Shown here piece after piece: positions 1 to 8,784 of a stretch of 64,000 bases of DNA; within the stretch, counting starts at the first letter, position 1, and every line of letters begins with the position of its first letter. The DNA comes from CAMLIZ01 sp966212505 (GTDB lineage Bacteria; Pseudomonadota; Gammaproteobacteria; Burkholderiales; Burkholderiaceae_C): the NCBI GenBank assembly GCA_966212505.1, contig CBIHRS010000010.1:62001-126000 (forward strand), written 5' to 3'. The position numbers and the translations under genes are program-made. Under the pieces are notes generated by a model. That model saw only the letters and a program-made list of their open reading frames with translations, made no database searches and was not told where the DNA came from.

Positions 1-310
1 CAGCGGCGACGATCAGCGGATCGCCGAAATAGGCGGCCAGGTCGAGCAGTTCGATCACCTCGACCACCGCCGGGCTGTGGTTGCTCAGGCGCAGCTCGCG
101 CTGCAGCGCCTGCGCTCGGCGCTTGGCCAGCATCAGCAGCTGCACGCCGCTGGTGTCGAGCTCGGTCACGCCGGAGAGGTCGATCTCCAGCTGCGCGGCG
201 CTGTCGAGCGCCTGCAGCAGCAGCGGCTTCAGCTCCGCGGCGCGGTAGATGTTCAGTTCGCCGTCCAGGCGCAGCAAAGCTGCCGCCCCGGCGCTCGGGG
301 AGCTGTTCAT
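1..310 (-). CDS. STAS-domain protein (anti-sigma factor antagonist / chemotaxis-associated), 3' end cut by window edge
   Basis: The reading frame starts at ATG 310 on the minus strand and runs off the left edge, so only about 103 residues are visible. They read as a STAS domain: an N-terminal strand 'LLRLDGELNIYRAAELKPLL', then 'IDLSGVTELDTSGVQLL', which carries the conserved D-T/S-S phosphoacceptor region of SpoIIAA-like proteins. It lies 26 bases downstream of a CheY-like gene and an MCP on the same strand, so it is probably part of a chemotaxis operon. STAS proteins of this kind often sit just before cheA, but that gene would be outside the window. Function beyond the domain is inference. 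Confidence 0.85.
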   Translation of the reverse strand, partial: MNSSPSAGAAALLRLDGELNIYRAAELKPLLLQALDSAAQLEIDLSGVTELDTSGVQLLMLAKRRAQALQRELRLSNHSPAVVEVIELLDLAAYFGDPLIVAA

Positions 311-336
311 GGGAGAAATCCTCTAGCGGGCCGGCT

Positions 337-705
337 TCAGGGAAGCACGAGCTTCTGCACGACGCCGAGCAGTTGCTCGGGGCGGAACGGCTTGGTCATC
401 CAGGCCTTGGCGCCGGCCTCCTGGCCTGCGCGCTTCTTCTCGTCGGCCGATTCGGTCGTGAGCATCACGATCGGCGTGAACTTGTAGGCCGGCATCTGCT
501 TCACCGCCTTGACGAAGGTGATGCCGTCCATGTTGGGCATGTTCACGTCGCTGATGATCAGGTGCACGCGCTGGCCCTTGAGCTGCTGCAGCGCCTGGCT
601 GCCGTCGCCGCCCTCGATCACGTCGTACCCGGCGCCCTTGAGCGCAATGCCGACCACCTGCCGCAGCGATGCGGAGTCGTCGACGACCATGATGGTTTTT
701 GCCAT
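337..705 (-). CDS. CheY-like single-domain response regulator
   Basis: 122 residues, one receiver domain and no output domain. The acidic pair D9-D10, phosphoacceptor D53 (in 'LIISDVNMPNMDG'), T83/T84 and K105 (in 'WMTKPF') are all present, so it should be a phosphorylatable switch. It sits between the MCP upstream and the STAS gene downstream on the same strand with short gaps, which fits chemotaxis signalling from CheA to the motor or to a regulator. The sequence alone does not say whether it is the motor-binding CheY or an accessory CheY. Confidence 0.92.
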   Translation of the reverse strand: MAKTIMVVDDSASLRQVVGIALKGAGYDVIEGGDGSQALQQLKGQRVHLIISDVNMPNMDGITFVKAVKQMPAYKFTPIVMLTTESADEKKRAGQEAGAKAWMTKPFRPEQLLGVVQKLVLP

Positions 706-726
706 GGAACCTTCCTCCTCGTTCCT

Positions 727-1890
727 TCAGAAAAACGTGACCTCTTCGGCCGGTTGTGGCGCGGCGGCCCGCTGGGCCGGCTTGCCGTGGTGGAGCTCAC
801 GCTCCTCGGCCATCGCGTAGCTGGCCTGCAGCGCATCGAGCAGCGCCTGCGATCGCGGCGGCTGCAGCGCGCCCTGCTGCTCGAACTGCACACGCTGCTG
901 CTGCAACACCTCGGGCAGGCCCTGGATGTTGGCCTTCACGTGGTTCATGATCTGGCTCACCCGGTCCTGGAACTGCAGCTGCACCAGCGCTTCCGATACT
1001 TCCGACTTGATGCCGATGCTTTCCTGCTTGAGCTGCTCGCTCGAGCTCACCAGCGCATCGGTGATGCCGCGGAAATCGTTGAGCACCGCGCCGATCGCAT
1101 CGCGCGACTGCAGCACCGTCTCGCCCTCGCGCTGGGTCGCGGCCTCGGCGCTCTCACGCGCCGCGACGATGGCCGCGTTGATCACGCCGACCTTGTCGGC
1201 GATGCGCCGGCCGGTGTCGCCCGACATCGCAGAGAGCTTGCGCACCTCTTGCGCCAGCACCGCGAAGCCGCGGCCGGTCTCGCCGGCATGGGCGGCCTCG
1301 ATGGCCGCGTTGATCGCCAGCAGGTTGGTCTGCTGCGCGATCTTGGCCACGTCGGCGGCCATCTGCTGCAGCTCCTCGATGAAGCGGTTGAGCTCCTGCA
1401 CCTGGGCCAGCATCTCGGCCTTGCTGCTCATCGCCTGCTGAAGCGACTGCATCACCGAGCCGAGCGCGCCTTCGCTGCGCGAAAACACCGCCACCAGGCC
1501 GCTGTCGGCATCCTCGACCGAACGCGACGACGCGCCCGAGGCCTGCACCGCCTGGTCGAGCTTCTGCACGATGCCCGAGAAGCGCTCTGCCAGGCTGGCG
1601 ACCGCGCTCTCCATCTGGGCGCGCGAGGCTTCGATGTGGCCCGACCACACCGGCGCCACTGCCTCGCCGAAGTGTTGATGGCCGCTCACGTAGTCGGCCA
1701 GCGTGCGCAGCAGCGCCTGGTGCTGGCGGCTGCCGTGCCACCACAGCGCCAGGCCGGCGGTCAGCAGCACGACAGCGCCGGCCGTCGCGTCCCATGACCA
1801 CCCGCCAATGGCGAAGACCATGGCCCCGCCGAGCAGGGCCATGGCCAACGGATGGATCGAAGCCGCAGGGCGGCGGGAAATGGTGGACAC
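727..1890 (-). CDS. Methyl-accepting chemotaxis protein lacking a periplasmic sensor domain
   Basis: 387 residues. Two hydrophobic segments (about 14-30 and 36-51) are separated by only a few residues, so there is no room for a periplasmic ligand domain. A long helical region follows, with the conserved MCP hairpin tip around 192-220 ('AINAAIEAAHAGE' then 'GRGFAVLAQEVRKLS') that contacts CheA and CheW. The C-terminal tail is Ala/Pro/Gln-rich and ends 'EEVTFF', with no obvious CheR/CheB tether pentapeptide. First gene of the visible chemotaxis operon. It may sense a membrane or cytoplasmic signal, or act through a partner; this is inferred from its architecture. Confidence 0.93.
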   Translation of the reverse strand: MSTISRRPAASIHPLAMALLGGAMVFAIGGWSWDATAGAVVLLTAGLALWWHGSRQHQALLRTLADYVSGHQHFGEAVAPVWSGHIEASRAQMESAVASLAERFSGIVQKLDQAVQASGASSRSVEDADSGLVAVFSRSEGALGSVMQSLQQAMSSKAEMLAQVQELNRFIEELQQMAADVAKIAQQTNLLAINAAIEAAHAGETGRGFAVLAQEVRKLSAMSGDTGRRIADKVGVINAAIVAARESAEAATQREGETVLQSRDAIGAVLNDFRGITDALVSSSEQLKQESIGIKSEVSEALVQLQFQDRVSQIMNHVKANIQGLPEVLQQQRVQFEQQGALQPPRSQALLDALQASYAMAEERELHHGKPAQRAAAPQPAEEVTFF

Positions 1891-1985
1891 GCGAGCTCTC
1901 TGGATGAAGTCTTTGGAGACTTATCGGAGCCCGCACTCACATATGCATCCCCCCTTTGGGGGAAACCGGCGTGAGGATTTGTCGC

Positions 1986-2357
1986 TCAGCGGGTGGTCGA
2001 GCCAGCGCTGGCCGACGCCGAGTTCGAGACGCCGGGCGCGGCATTGGTCGAACCGGTCGACGAACTGCTGCTGTTGTTGTTGCTGTTCATGTCGGTGGTC
2101 GACGGTGCCGAGGTGCTGGTGCTGCTCGAGTTGCTCCCGGTGTCGGGCGCGGTGGTCGACGAGCTGGTGCTGTTGGTGGTGGAGCTGCTGTTGGTGCTGC
2201 TGTTGGTACCGGCCGAGGTGGGGCTGCTGTTCACGGTGTCGTTCGGGCCGTTGGCGTTGCCGGTGTCGGCCGGATGGCGGTTGCAGGCGCTCAGCATCAG
2301 CGCGGAGCTCGCAACAGCCAGGGTCAGCACGGAGCGCAGGGTCAGGGAAGCGGGCAT
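1986..2357 (-). CDS. Small low-complexity lipoprotein rich in Ser, Asn and Thr
   Basis: 123 residues. A signal peptide is followed by the lipobox 'LSAC', so Cys25 is the predicted lipidated residue. The rest is almost entirely S/N/T with scattered G, A and D; there is no recognisable domain. The codons give repeated AAC/AGC/ACC runs, which is why a long frame appears on the opposite strand. Start ATG 2357 has a 'ggagatgtcccc' leader. Predicted role is a disordered surface or periplasmic spacer; function unknown. Confidence 0.72.
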   Translation of the reverse strand: MPASLTLRSVLTLAVASSALMLSACNRHPADTGNANGPNDTVNSSPTSAGTNSSTNSSSTTNSTSSSTTAPDTGSNSSSTSTSAPSTTDMNSNNNSSSSSTGSTNAAPGVSNSASASAGSTTR

Positions 2358-2449
2358 GGGGACATCTCCTTCAAGCGTTGGGGACCATCCCTCCGGGCGG
2401 CATTCGACATGCCCAGCGGGAGACGGCACCGCACGCGCCCGCTTCTCGG

Positions 2450-3778
2450 CTACATCGACTTCCTTGCCGCAAAGCCTGCCGCATCGGTACCCTCGGCCGG
2501 AGTCGTGCCAAACAGTTGCGGATGCAGCCGGGCGTAATGCCCTTCGGCCTCGTCGTGCGGCAGGTTCAGGAAGCTGCGGTAGCCCGGCACCCGCAAATAG
2601 CACAGCGCCGCCAGGAACACCCCGACGCCGAAGGCGATGTACACCTGCCCGACCGTGAAGCGCGCGAGCACCGCGCCGGCCAGCCCCGGCCCCAGTGCGC
2701 CGGCCACCTGCATCACCATCAGGTTGACGGCCGTCATGCGCGCGCGGAAGTCGGCCGGCATCGCGAGCATGCGGTGCGTGTGGCCCACCATGTTCACCGT
2801 GATCACGCAGGCGCCGTGCAGCACGAACACCGCCACCATCAGCAGCGGCCATTGCGCCAGCCCCAGCACCGCGAAGCAGGCGCCTTCGCACATCAGCGCG
2901 CCGAAGCTCGCGCGGAAGCGCCCCACGCGCTGCGCCAGCCACATCGAGCCGCCGAGCGCGCCGAACAGCATGCCGGCCGACAGCCCGGCCTCGCAGGCCC
3001 CCAGCCACGCGCCCGACAAGCCAAGCGACTGCACCTTCAGCGGCACCAGCATGCCGATGCCGGGCGTGAAGAACACCATCACGAGGAACGACACCATCGT
3101 CCAGCCGCGCTCCAGCGGCACCTGCCACTTGGCGGCGAGCCCGGCCTTCAGGTCGGCCAGCCAGCGTGTGCGCGTCCGCTGCCTCGACGCCGCCGGCGGC
3201 GTCTCGATGCGGGCCGCCAGAGCGCAGGCCACGAGCAGCATCGCCGCATGCAGCCACAGCGCCGAAGGAATGCCGATGGTGATGGCCGCGCCGCCCAGCA
3301 CCGGCCCGAGCAGGCGGCCCACGCTCTGCGCGCTCTTCTGCAGGCCCAGCCCTTCCGAGAGCCGGTCGGCCGGCAGCAACTCGGCCACGATGCTCATCGA
3401 CACCGGCCACACCAGCGCCATCGCCGCCGCGCCGGTCACCTCCAGCGCGATGATCCAGCCGATGCGGTAGAGGCCGGCCTGCGCGAGCGCCCCCAAGACC
3501 AGGCTCTTGAGCAGCACCACGCCCAGGCCGCCAGCGATCAGCCAGCGCTTGTTGCCGCGGTCGCCCAGCGGCGACAGCAGCGGAAACGCGAAGAACGACA
3601 CGCCGGCCACCGCCGCGCCATACAGCGCAAGGTCGCGCGCGCCGCCCTCGCGAGCGATCCACCACGGCACCGCCACCGCGCCGATCATCAGCGACAGCAG
3701 CATCAGCACGTCGCTGGCCAGCAGCAGCCGGAACGGCCGGCCCAGCCGCCGGATCCTGCGGCGCGTGGCGTGGAGCAT
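2450..3778 (-). CDS. MFS transporter (EntS / MFS_3-like exporter)
   Basis: 442 residues with about 12 hydrophobic segments. The layout is typical of the EntS/MFS_3 branch: an Arg-rich N-terminus, first helix 'LLLASDVLMLLSLMIGAVAVPWWI', and a loop 'PLGDRGNKRW' matching the MFS motif A region between helices 2 and 3. Members export siderophores or drugs by proton antiport; the substrate here cannot be told. It starts 7 bases after the stop of the oligopeptidase gene and is therefore probably co-transcribed with it. Confidence 0.85.
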   Translation of the reverse strand: MLHATRRRIRRLGRPFRLLLASDVLMLLSLMIGAVAVPWWIAREGGARDLALYGAAVAGVSFFAFPLLSPLGDRGNKRWLIAGGLGVVLLKSLVLGALAQAGLYRIGWIIALEVTGAAAMALVWPVSMSIVAELLPADRLSEGLGLQKSAQSVGRLLGPVLGGAAITIGIPSALWLHAAMLLVACALAARIETPPAASRQRTRTRWLADLKAGLAAKWQVPLERGWTMVSFLVMVFFTPGIGMLVPLKVQSLGLSGAWLGACEAGLSAGMLFGALGGSMWLAQRVGRFRASFGALMCEGACFAVLGLAQWPLLMVAVFVLHGACVITVNMVGHTHRMLAMPADFRARMTAVNLMVMQVAGALGPGLAGAVLARFTVGQVYIAFGVGVFLAALCYLRVPGYRSFLNLPHDEAEGHYARLHPQLFGTTPAEGTDAAGFAARKSM

Positions 3779-3785
3779 CGATGGG

Positions 3786-5645
3786 CTAGGGCTTGCGCCT
3801 CGCGAGGATGGCCTCGATCTCGTCCATGATCCGGTTCATCCGCCCCGCCAGCGCCTGGTAGGGCGCCGGCGTGGCGAGGTCGACGCCCGCCTTCTTCACC
3901 AGCTCGTATGGATAGTCCGAGCCGCCCGACTTCAGCAGCGCCAGGTAGCGGTCGAGCGCGCCCGGCTCCTTGTCGACGACGCGCTGCGCGAACAGCGAGC
4001 TGGCCGCGATGGAGGTGGCGTACTGGTAGACGTAGAACGAGTTGTAGAAGTGGGGGATGTAGGCCCACTCGATGCAGTCGACGTCGTCGATCGCGACCAC
4101 GCCCTGCTCGCTGCCGTGGTAGCGCTTCAGGATATCGCAGTAGGCCTTGCTCAGTGCCTCGCCGGTCATCGGCTCGCCGCGGTCGACGCGGGCATGCACC
4201 TGGCGCTCGAACTCGGCGAACATCGCTTGGCGGAAGAAGGTGCCGCGCAGGTTCTCGAGCGCGGAGCCGAGGTAGTACAGGCGCTCGTCGTCGGTCTTCG
4301 CCGTCTTCAGCATGCGGTCGAGCAGCAGCGCCTCGTTGAAGGTCGATGCGATCTCGGCGGTGAAGGTGGCGTAGCCGGCGGTGGTGAAGGGCTGCGTGCG
4401 GTTGGCGAGGTACGAGTGCATCGCATGGCCCCACTCGTGCGCCAGCGTGGTGACCGACTCGTAGTCGTCGTTGTAGCTCATCAGCACGTAGGGATGCACG
4501 TCGTAGGCCCAGCCGGCCATGTGTGCGCCCGATTGCTTGTGCGGCCGCGGGTAGGCATCCATCCAGCGGCTGTCGAAGCCCTGGCGCATCGCGGCCACGT
4601 AGTCGGGGCCCAGCGGCGCCACCGCCTCGAGCGTGAGCTGCTTGCCCATCGCGAGCGGAAACTTGAACTGCTCGCCATGCACCAGCGGCGGATAGATGTC
4701 GTAGTAGTGCATGTCCTTCAGGCCCAGCATGCGGGCGCGGAGCCTGAAGTAGCGGTGCAGCGTCGGCAGGTTGGCGTTGGTCTGCGCGATCAGCGTGTCG
4801 ACCACCGCCACCGGCACATTGTTGCGGTCGAGCGCGCGGCTGATCGAATCGGGATACCGGCGCACGTCGGCATAGACCTTGTCCTGCTTCATCTGCGCAT
4901 AGAAGGTCACGCCCATCGTGCGCTCGTAGCTCTTGAAGGTGCCGAACAGCGTCTCCATCACCCGCTTGCGGTCTTCGCGGTTGGGTGATTCGCGGTACTT
5001 GGTGTAGGCCGCCTGGTCGAGCCGCACCTCCTCGCCGGTGGAGAGCTTGATCGTCGGCCAATGGATGTCGGCATCGGCCAGGATCGAATAGGCCGCCTTG
5101 CCGGCACCGTTCATCAGGCCGAACTTGGCCACCAGCGCCTCGCCTTCGTCGCTGAGTGTGTGCGGGGCGTTGCGCAGCGTGCGCTCGAGCATGAAGCGGT
5201 GCGGTGCGAGCCCCGGCTCCTGCGCGATGAACTGCCGCACCCGCGCTTCGCCGATGCGCAGGATCTCCGGCTCGACGAACGATTCGGCTTCGCCGAGCCG
5301 GCTCTCGATCATGTCGGCGCGCTGGTCGAGCGCCAGGCTGGCCGACACGCCGGTGTCCTGGGCCAGTTGCTCGCCGGCATACACCGCCATGCGGTAGAAG
5401 CGCTTGCGCATCTCGGCGCTCTGGTCGAGGCATTCGCGCAGCCGCTGCGCGCTGTCGCCGAGGTGGCCCTTGCAGGCCGCAAAGGACTTGAACTGGGTGT
5501 CGAGCTTGGCGGCATCGGCCTCCCACGTGGCGAGCGAGGGATAGAGGTCGGCCAGGTTCCAGCGGTCGGCGAGCGGCTCGGCCTGCGTGATCGACGCGAA
5601 GCCGAGGCTGGCCGCCAGCAGTGCCGTGGTGAGGCACAGGCGCAT
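3786..5645 (-). CDS. pepF: M3-family oligoendopeptidase F, predicted to be exported
   Basis: About 620 residues. The zinc-binding HEWGH motif lies at residues 407-411 counted from the upstream ATG at 5657, and the downstream Glu of the M3 family is in 'FTAEIASTFNEALLLD'. PepF N-terminal and peptidase domains are both complete, about the usual length of 600. I prefer the second ATG (5645), because a GGAG stands 6 bases before it whereas the ATG at 5657 has no Shine-Dalgarno. Residues after that start form a signal peptide ending in 'ITQAEP', so the enzyme probably works in the periplasm on oligopeptides, which is less usual than the cytoplasmic forms. Confidence 0.93.
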   Translation of the reverse strand: MRLCLTTALLAASLGFASITQAEPLADRWNLADLYPSLATWEADAAKLDTQFKSFAACKGHLGDSAQRLRECLDQSAEMRKRFYRMAVYAGEQLAQDTGVSASLALDQRADMIESRLGEAESFVEPEILRIGEARVRQFIAQEPGLAPHRFMLERTLRNAPHTLSDEGEALVAKFGLMNGAGKAAYSILADADIHWPTIKLSTGEEVRLDQAAYTKYRESPNREDRKRVMETLFGTFKSYERTMGVTFYAQMKQDKVYADVRRYPDSISRALDRNNVPVAVVDTLIAQTNANLPTLHRYFRLRARMLGLKDMHYYDIYPPLVHGEQFKFPLAMGKQLTLEAVAPLGPDYVAAMRQGFDSRWMDAYPRPHKQSGAHMAGWAYDVHPYVLMSYNDDYESVTTLAHEWGHAMHSYLANRTQPFTTAGYATFTAEIASTFNEALLLDRMLKTAKTDDERLYYLGSALENLRGTFFRQAMFAEFERQVHARVDRGEPMTGEALSKAYCDILKRYHGSEQGVVAIDDVDCIEWAYIPHFYNSFYVYQYATSIAASSLFAQRVVDKEPGALDRYLALLKSGGSDYPYELVKKAGVDLATPAPYQALAGRMNRIMDEIEAILARRKP

Positions 5646-5823
5646 GAGGGACTCCATGGGTGAGGAGGAAAGCGGGCGATTCTAGGAGTCGCTCCCGCCG
5701 CAGCGCCTCCGGGTTCGCCTGGGGTTCGTGCGCAGGCCGCATGCCCATTCGCTGTGCCGGGTTTTGCTCCATCATGCGGATTTATGCGGTGTTATGCTGA
5801 AACCCGCACCAACCCGAATCATC

Positions 5824-6975
5824 ATGACCGCCTGCAGTACCGCTTCTCCCTCTTCGCGCCTCGCGCTGCCCCTGCAGGCAGCGCTGGTCGCCGCGCAATT
5901 CCTTGCCCTCGGGCTGCTGATGGGCAGCTGGGCCACCGGGCTGCCGGCACTGAAGGCACGTTTCGGCTACAGCGCGCAGGAGCTGAGCGGCGTGCTGCTG
6001 GCGGTGGCAGCCGGCTCGGTGCTGGCGTTCCTGAGCTGCGCGCGGCTGATGCAGGCGGTGGGCCCGCGCCACTTCATCCGCGCCACCGGGCCGCTGGCGG
6101 CCTATGCGATGCTGACCACGCTGCTGGTGGACGACAGCCTGCCGCTGGCCGTCATCGCCTTCGTGTTCGGCTGGGCCAGCGCCGCCTTCGATGTCGCGAT
6201 CAACGGCTCGGCCGTCACGCTCGAGCGGCTGCATGGCCGCTCGCTGATGTCGAAGCTGCACGCCATGTTCAGCAGCGGCGGCGTGCTGGCCGCGGGCGCC
6301 ACCGCCGGCCTCGCATGGAGCGGGCTGCATCCGCTGTGGCTCGCGGTGCCGGTGGCGCTGCTGATGAGCGCGCTGTCGCTGTGCACGCCCGCGATGCCGG
6401 CCCTGGCCGCCGACACGCAGCATCCGGCGGGGGTGTCGCCCGCGGCGCCGCGCCCGTGGCGCCTGGGCTTCGCCGCGCTGCTGTGCCTGCTGTGCGAAGG
6501 CACGATGTACGACTGGTCGTCGGTCTACATGACGCAGGTCTGGCAGACGCCGCTGTTCCTCTCGGTGGCCGGCTTCGGCCTGTTCTCGGCCGCGATGGCG
6601 GCGGGCCGCTTCGGCGGCGACAGGCTGCGCGATCGCTTCGGCGCGCCGCTGCTGCTGCTCGGCGGCTGCACGATCGCGGCTGCCGGCGCGCTGCTGTGCG
6701 TGTTCGGCCACAGCCGGGAACTGGCGCTGCTGGGCTTCGTGCTGGTGGGGCTGGGCCTGTCGAACGTGATCCCGATCGTGTTCGCGCTCGCGCCCGCCGC
6801 CCATGTCCAGGCACCGGAGCGCGCGATCGCCTTCGTCTCCGGCACCGGCTTCATCGGCTTCCTGATCGGGCCGCCGCTGATCGGCCTGTGGACCACGCTG
6901 GCCTCGTTCGACACCTCGCTGCTGCTGGTGTGCGCCGCCGCGCTGGGCACCGCGGTGCTGGCCGGCCGGCGCTGA
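5824..6975 (+). CDS. MFS transporter, YbjJ-like
   Basis: 383 residues from ATG 5824; an in-frame ATG at 5794 would add ten residues, and neither has a good ribosome site. Twelve hydrophobic segments. The motifs 'GSWATGLPALKARFG', 'DVAINGSAVTLE' and 'SKLHAMFSSGGV' are typical of the YbjJ/fucose-permease-like MFS branch found in proteobacteria. The DeoR regulator gene begins 23 bases after the stop, which suggests a transporter-regulator pair responding to a sugar or related metabolite. Substrate unknown. It is divergent from pepF. Confidence 0.85.
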   Translation: MTACSTASPSSRLALPLQAALVAAQFLALGLLMGSWATGLPALKARFGYSAQELSGVLLAVAAGSVLAFLSCARLMQAVGPRHFIRATGPLAAYAMLTTLLVDDSLPLAVIAFVFGWASAAFDVAINGSAVTLERLHGRSLMSKLHAMFSSGGVLAAGATAGLAWSGLHPLWLAVPVALLMSALSLCTPAMPALAADTQHPAGVSPAAPRPWRLGFAALLCLLCEGTMYDWSSVYMTQVWQTPLFLSVAGFGLFSAAMAAGRFGGDRLRDRFGAPLLLLGGCTIAAAGALLCVFGHSRELALLGFVLVGLGLSNVIPIVFALAPAAHVQAPERAIAFVSGTGFIGFLIGPPLIGLWTTLASFDTSLLLVCAAALGTAVLAGRR

Positions 6976-6998
6976 ACCCGCGCATCGACAATCGCCCC

Positions 6999-7793
6999 AT
7001 GGCCAAGACCCGCGACACCGACCTGCTGGCCGACGAACGCCGCCAGCGCATTGCCGAACTGCTCGCCGCGCAAGGCAAGCTGAAGGCGCAGGCGCTGGTC
7101 GAGCGCTTCGGCGTCTCGGAAGACACGATACGCCGCGACCTGATCGAGATGGCCGAACACGGCCTGCTGCGCCGCGTGCACGGCGGCGCGCTGCCGGCCG
7201 CCGCGCCGGTGCCGCCGCGGCCCAGCTGGCGCGAGCGCCTGAGCGTCGACGAGCAGGAGAAGGCCGCGCTGGTCGATGCGCTGCTGCCCAGCTTCCGCGG
7301 CGGCGAGCTGCTGTTCATCGACAGCGGCACCACCAACGGCCTGCTCGCACGCCGGCTGCCGCGCACGCTGCCCTTCACGGTGATCACCACCAGCCCTGAG
7401 GTGGCGCTGGCGCTGTGCGACCACCCGGCCTGCGAGGTGATCCTGCCCGGCGGGCGCCTGCATCAGGCCAGCGCCTCGCTGTGCGGGCCCGAGGCCCTGA
7501 AGCTGATCGAAAGCGTGCAGGCCGACCTGTGCATCCTCGGCGTCTGCGCGATCAGCGCGGGCGCCGGCATCAGCTGCCATGAATTCGAGGAAGTGGCGGC
7601 CAAGCAGGCGATGGTGGCGCACGCCACGCAGACCATCGCGTTGGCCACGGCAGCCAAGCTCGGCACCCGCCTGCCCTATCGCATTGCAGCCGCCGACAAA
7701 CTCACCCGCCTGCTCACGACCGCGGAGCAGGACCACAAGGCGCTGCCCCCGCTGGAGAAGCTGGGGGTCGAGGTGGCCTGCGTCGCGGTCTGA
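6999..7793 (+). CDS. DeoR/GlpR-family transcriptional regulator
   Basis: 264 residues. N-terminal winged helix 'ERRQRIAELLAAQGKLKAQ' with the family recognition helix 'FGVSEDTIRRDL' (about 37-50) and 'GLLRRVHGGAL'. The C-terminal DeoR sensor domain has 'LFIDSGTTN' and 'VITTSPEVA', the sugar-phosphate-binding fold related to phosphosugar isomerases. Start ATG 6999 gives the standard N-terminus. It follows the MFS gene closely and probably regulates it in response to a phosphorylated sugar; the ligand is inference. Confidence 0.93.
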   Translation: MAKTRDTDLLADERRQRIAELLAAQGKLKAQALVERFGVSEDTIRRDLIEMAEHGLLRRVHGGALPAAAPVPPRPSWRERLSVDEQEKAALVDALLPSFRGGELLFIDSGTTNGLLARRLPRTLPFTVITTSPEVALALCDHPACEVILPGGRLHQASASLCGPEALKLIESVQADLCILGVCAISAGAGISCHEFEEVAAKQAMVAHATQTIALATAAKLGTRLPYRIAAADKLTRLLTTAEQDHKALPPLEKLGVEVACVAV

Positions 7794-7794
7794 T

Positions 7795-8712
7795 TCAGGC
7801 CGCCTTCCGCACCTCTTGCACCTCGCCGCCGTGCAGCAGCGTCTCGATCTGCTGGTCCTTGCGTTCCCACAGGTCGCTCAGCCAGCGGTGGAAGCTGGTG
7901 CGGAAGGCCTTGTCCTCGCCGTAGTTGCCGACGCAGAACTCCGGCGGGATCGGCAGCTCCTGCAGGCGCACGACCACGCGCGGCGTGGTGCCGCAGAGGA
8001 ACTGCCAGAAGGTGGGCACGCCATCGGGATACACGATGGTGGCGTCGACCAGCGAGTTGAACTTGGCGCCCATCGCGTTGAGCGCCAGCGCGAACGCGCC
8101 GGCCTTGGGCTTGAGCAGGTGCCGGTACGGCGAGCCCTGCTGCTGATGCTTGGCCTGCGTGAAGCGCGTGCCTTCGGGGAAGTTCATCACGCTGGTGGGC
8201 ACGAGGCGGAACTTCTCGCAGGCACGCTTCGTGGTCTCGTGGTCCTGGCCGCGCAGCTCGGGGTGCTTGCGCAGCGTCTCCTTCGAATGCCGGCGCATGA
8301 ACGGAAAGTCGAGCGCCCACCACGCGAGGCCGATCACCGGCACGTAGATCAGCTGCTGCTTCAGAAAGAACTTCAGCAGCGGGATGCGCCGGTTCAGCAC
8401 CCGCTGCAGCACGAAGATGTCGACCCAGGTCTGGTGGTTGCAGTTGACCATGTACCAGCCCTCGTAGCGCAGCCCCTCGTTGCCGGCCACATCCCACTTG
8501 GTGCGCTGGGTCAGCTTCATCCATCCGCTGTTGCAGGCGATCCAGCAGGTGGCGATGCCGTTGAGCACCGGGTCGAGCTGCTTGCGCAGGAACGGCAGCA
8601 CCAGCTTCACCAGCGACACGACGAACAGCAGCGCGCACCAGAACAAGGTGTTCAACACCAGCAGCGTCATCGCAATGACGCCGCGCACGAACGAGGGCAG
8701 GAAACCGAGCAT
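7795..8712 (-). CDS. 1-acylglycerol-3-phosphate acyltransferase-like protein (YihG type)
   Basis: 305 residues. The acyltransferase motif I 'NHQTWVD' places the catalytic H93 and D98; the glycerophosphate-binding motif 'FPEGTR' is at 178-183. An N-terminal hydrophobic stretch (about 12-36) anchors it in the inner membrane. The length, the 'MNFPEGTRFTQAKH' block and the C-terminal tail resemble E. coli YihG rather than PlsC itself, so it is likely a secondary lysophosphatidic acid acyltransferase. It converges on the DeoR gene with a single-base gap. Confidence 0.9.
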   Translation of the reverse strand: MLGFLPSFVRGVIAMTLLVLNTLFWCALLFVVSLVKLVLPFLRKQLDPVLNGIATCWIACNSGWMKLTQRTKWDVAGNEGLRYEGWYMVNCNHQTWVDIFVLQRVLNRRIPLLKFFLKQQLIYVPVIGLAWWALDFPFMRRHSKETLRKHPELRGQDHETTKRACEKFRLVPTSVMNFPEGTRFTQAKHQQQGSPYRHLLKPKAGAFALALNAMGAKFNSLVDATIVYPDGVPTFWQFLCGTTPRVVVRLQELPIPPEFCVGNYGEDKAFRTSFHRWLSDLWERKDQQIETLLHGGEVQEVRKAA

Positions 8713-8784
8713 GGGAGATCTTCGAGGGTCTTTTTTATGGGCAGAACCCTCGAAGTCTAAAGGTCGGCGGCCAAAGGCCCTGTT

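Noticed and set aside
1949..1963. C6/G5 hairpin as a terminator or third repeat copy
   Set aside because: There is no T tract on either strand, and the other blocks of the repeat are missing; kept only as a possible remnant.
1703..3829. A 708-residue open frame on the plus strand with Cys/Trp/Arg-rich and His/Gln-rich tracts
   Set aside because: The opposite strand codes for the MCP start, the lipoprotein and the MFS protein; the odd composition comes from the Ser/Asn/Thr codons read in reverse.
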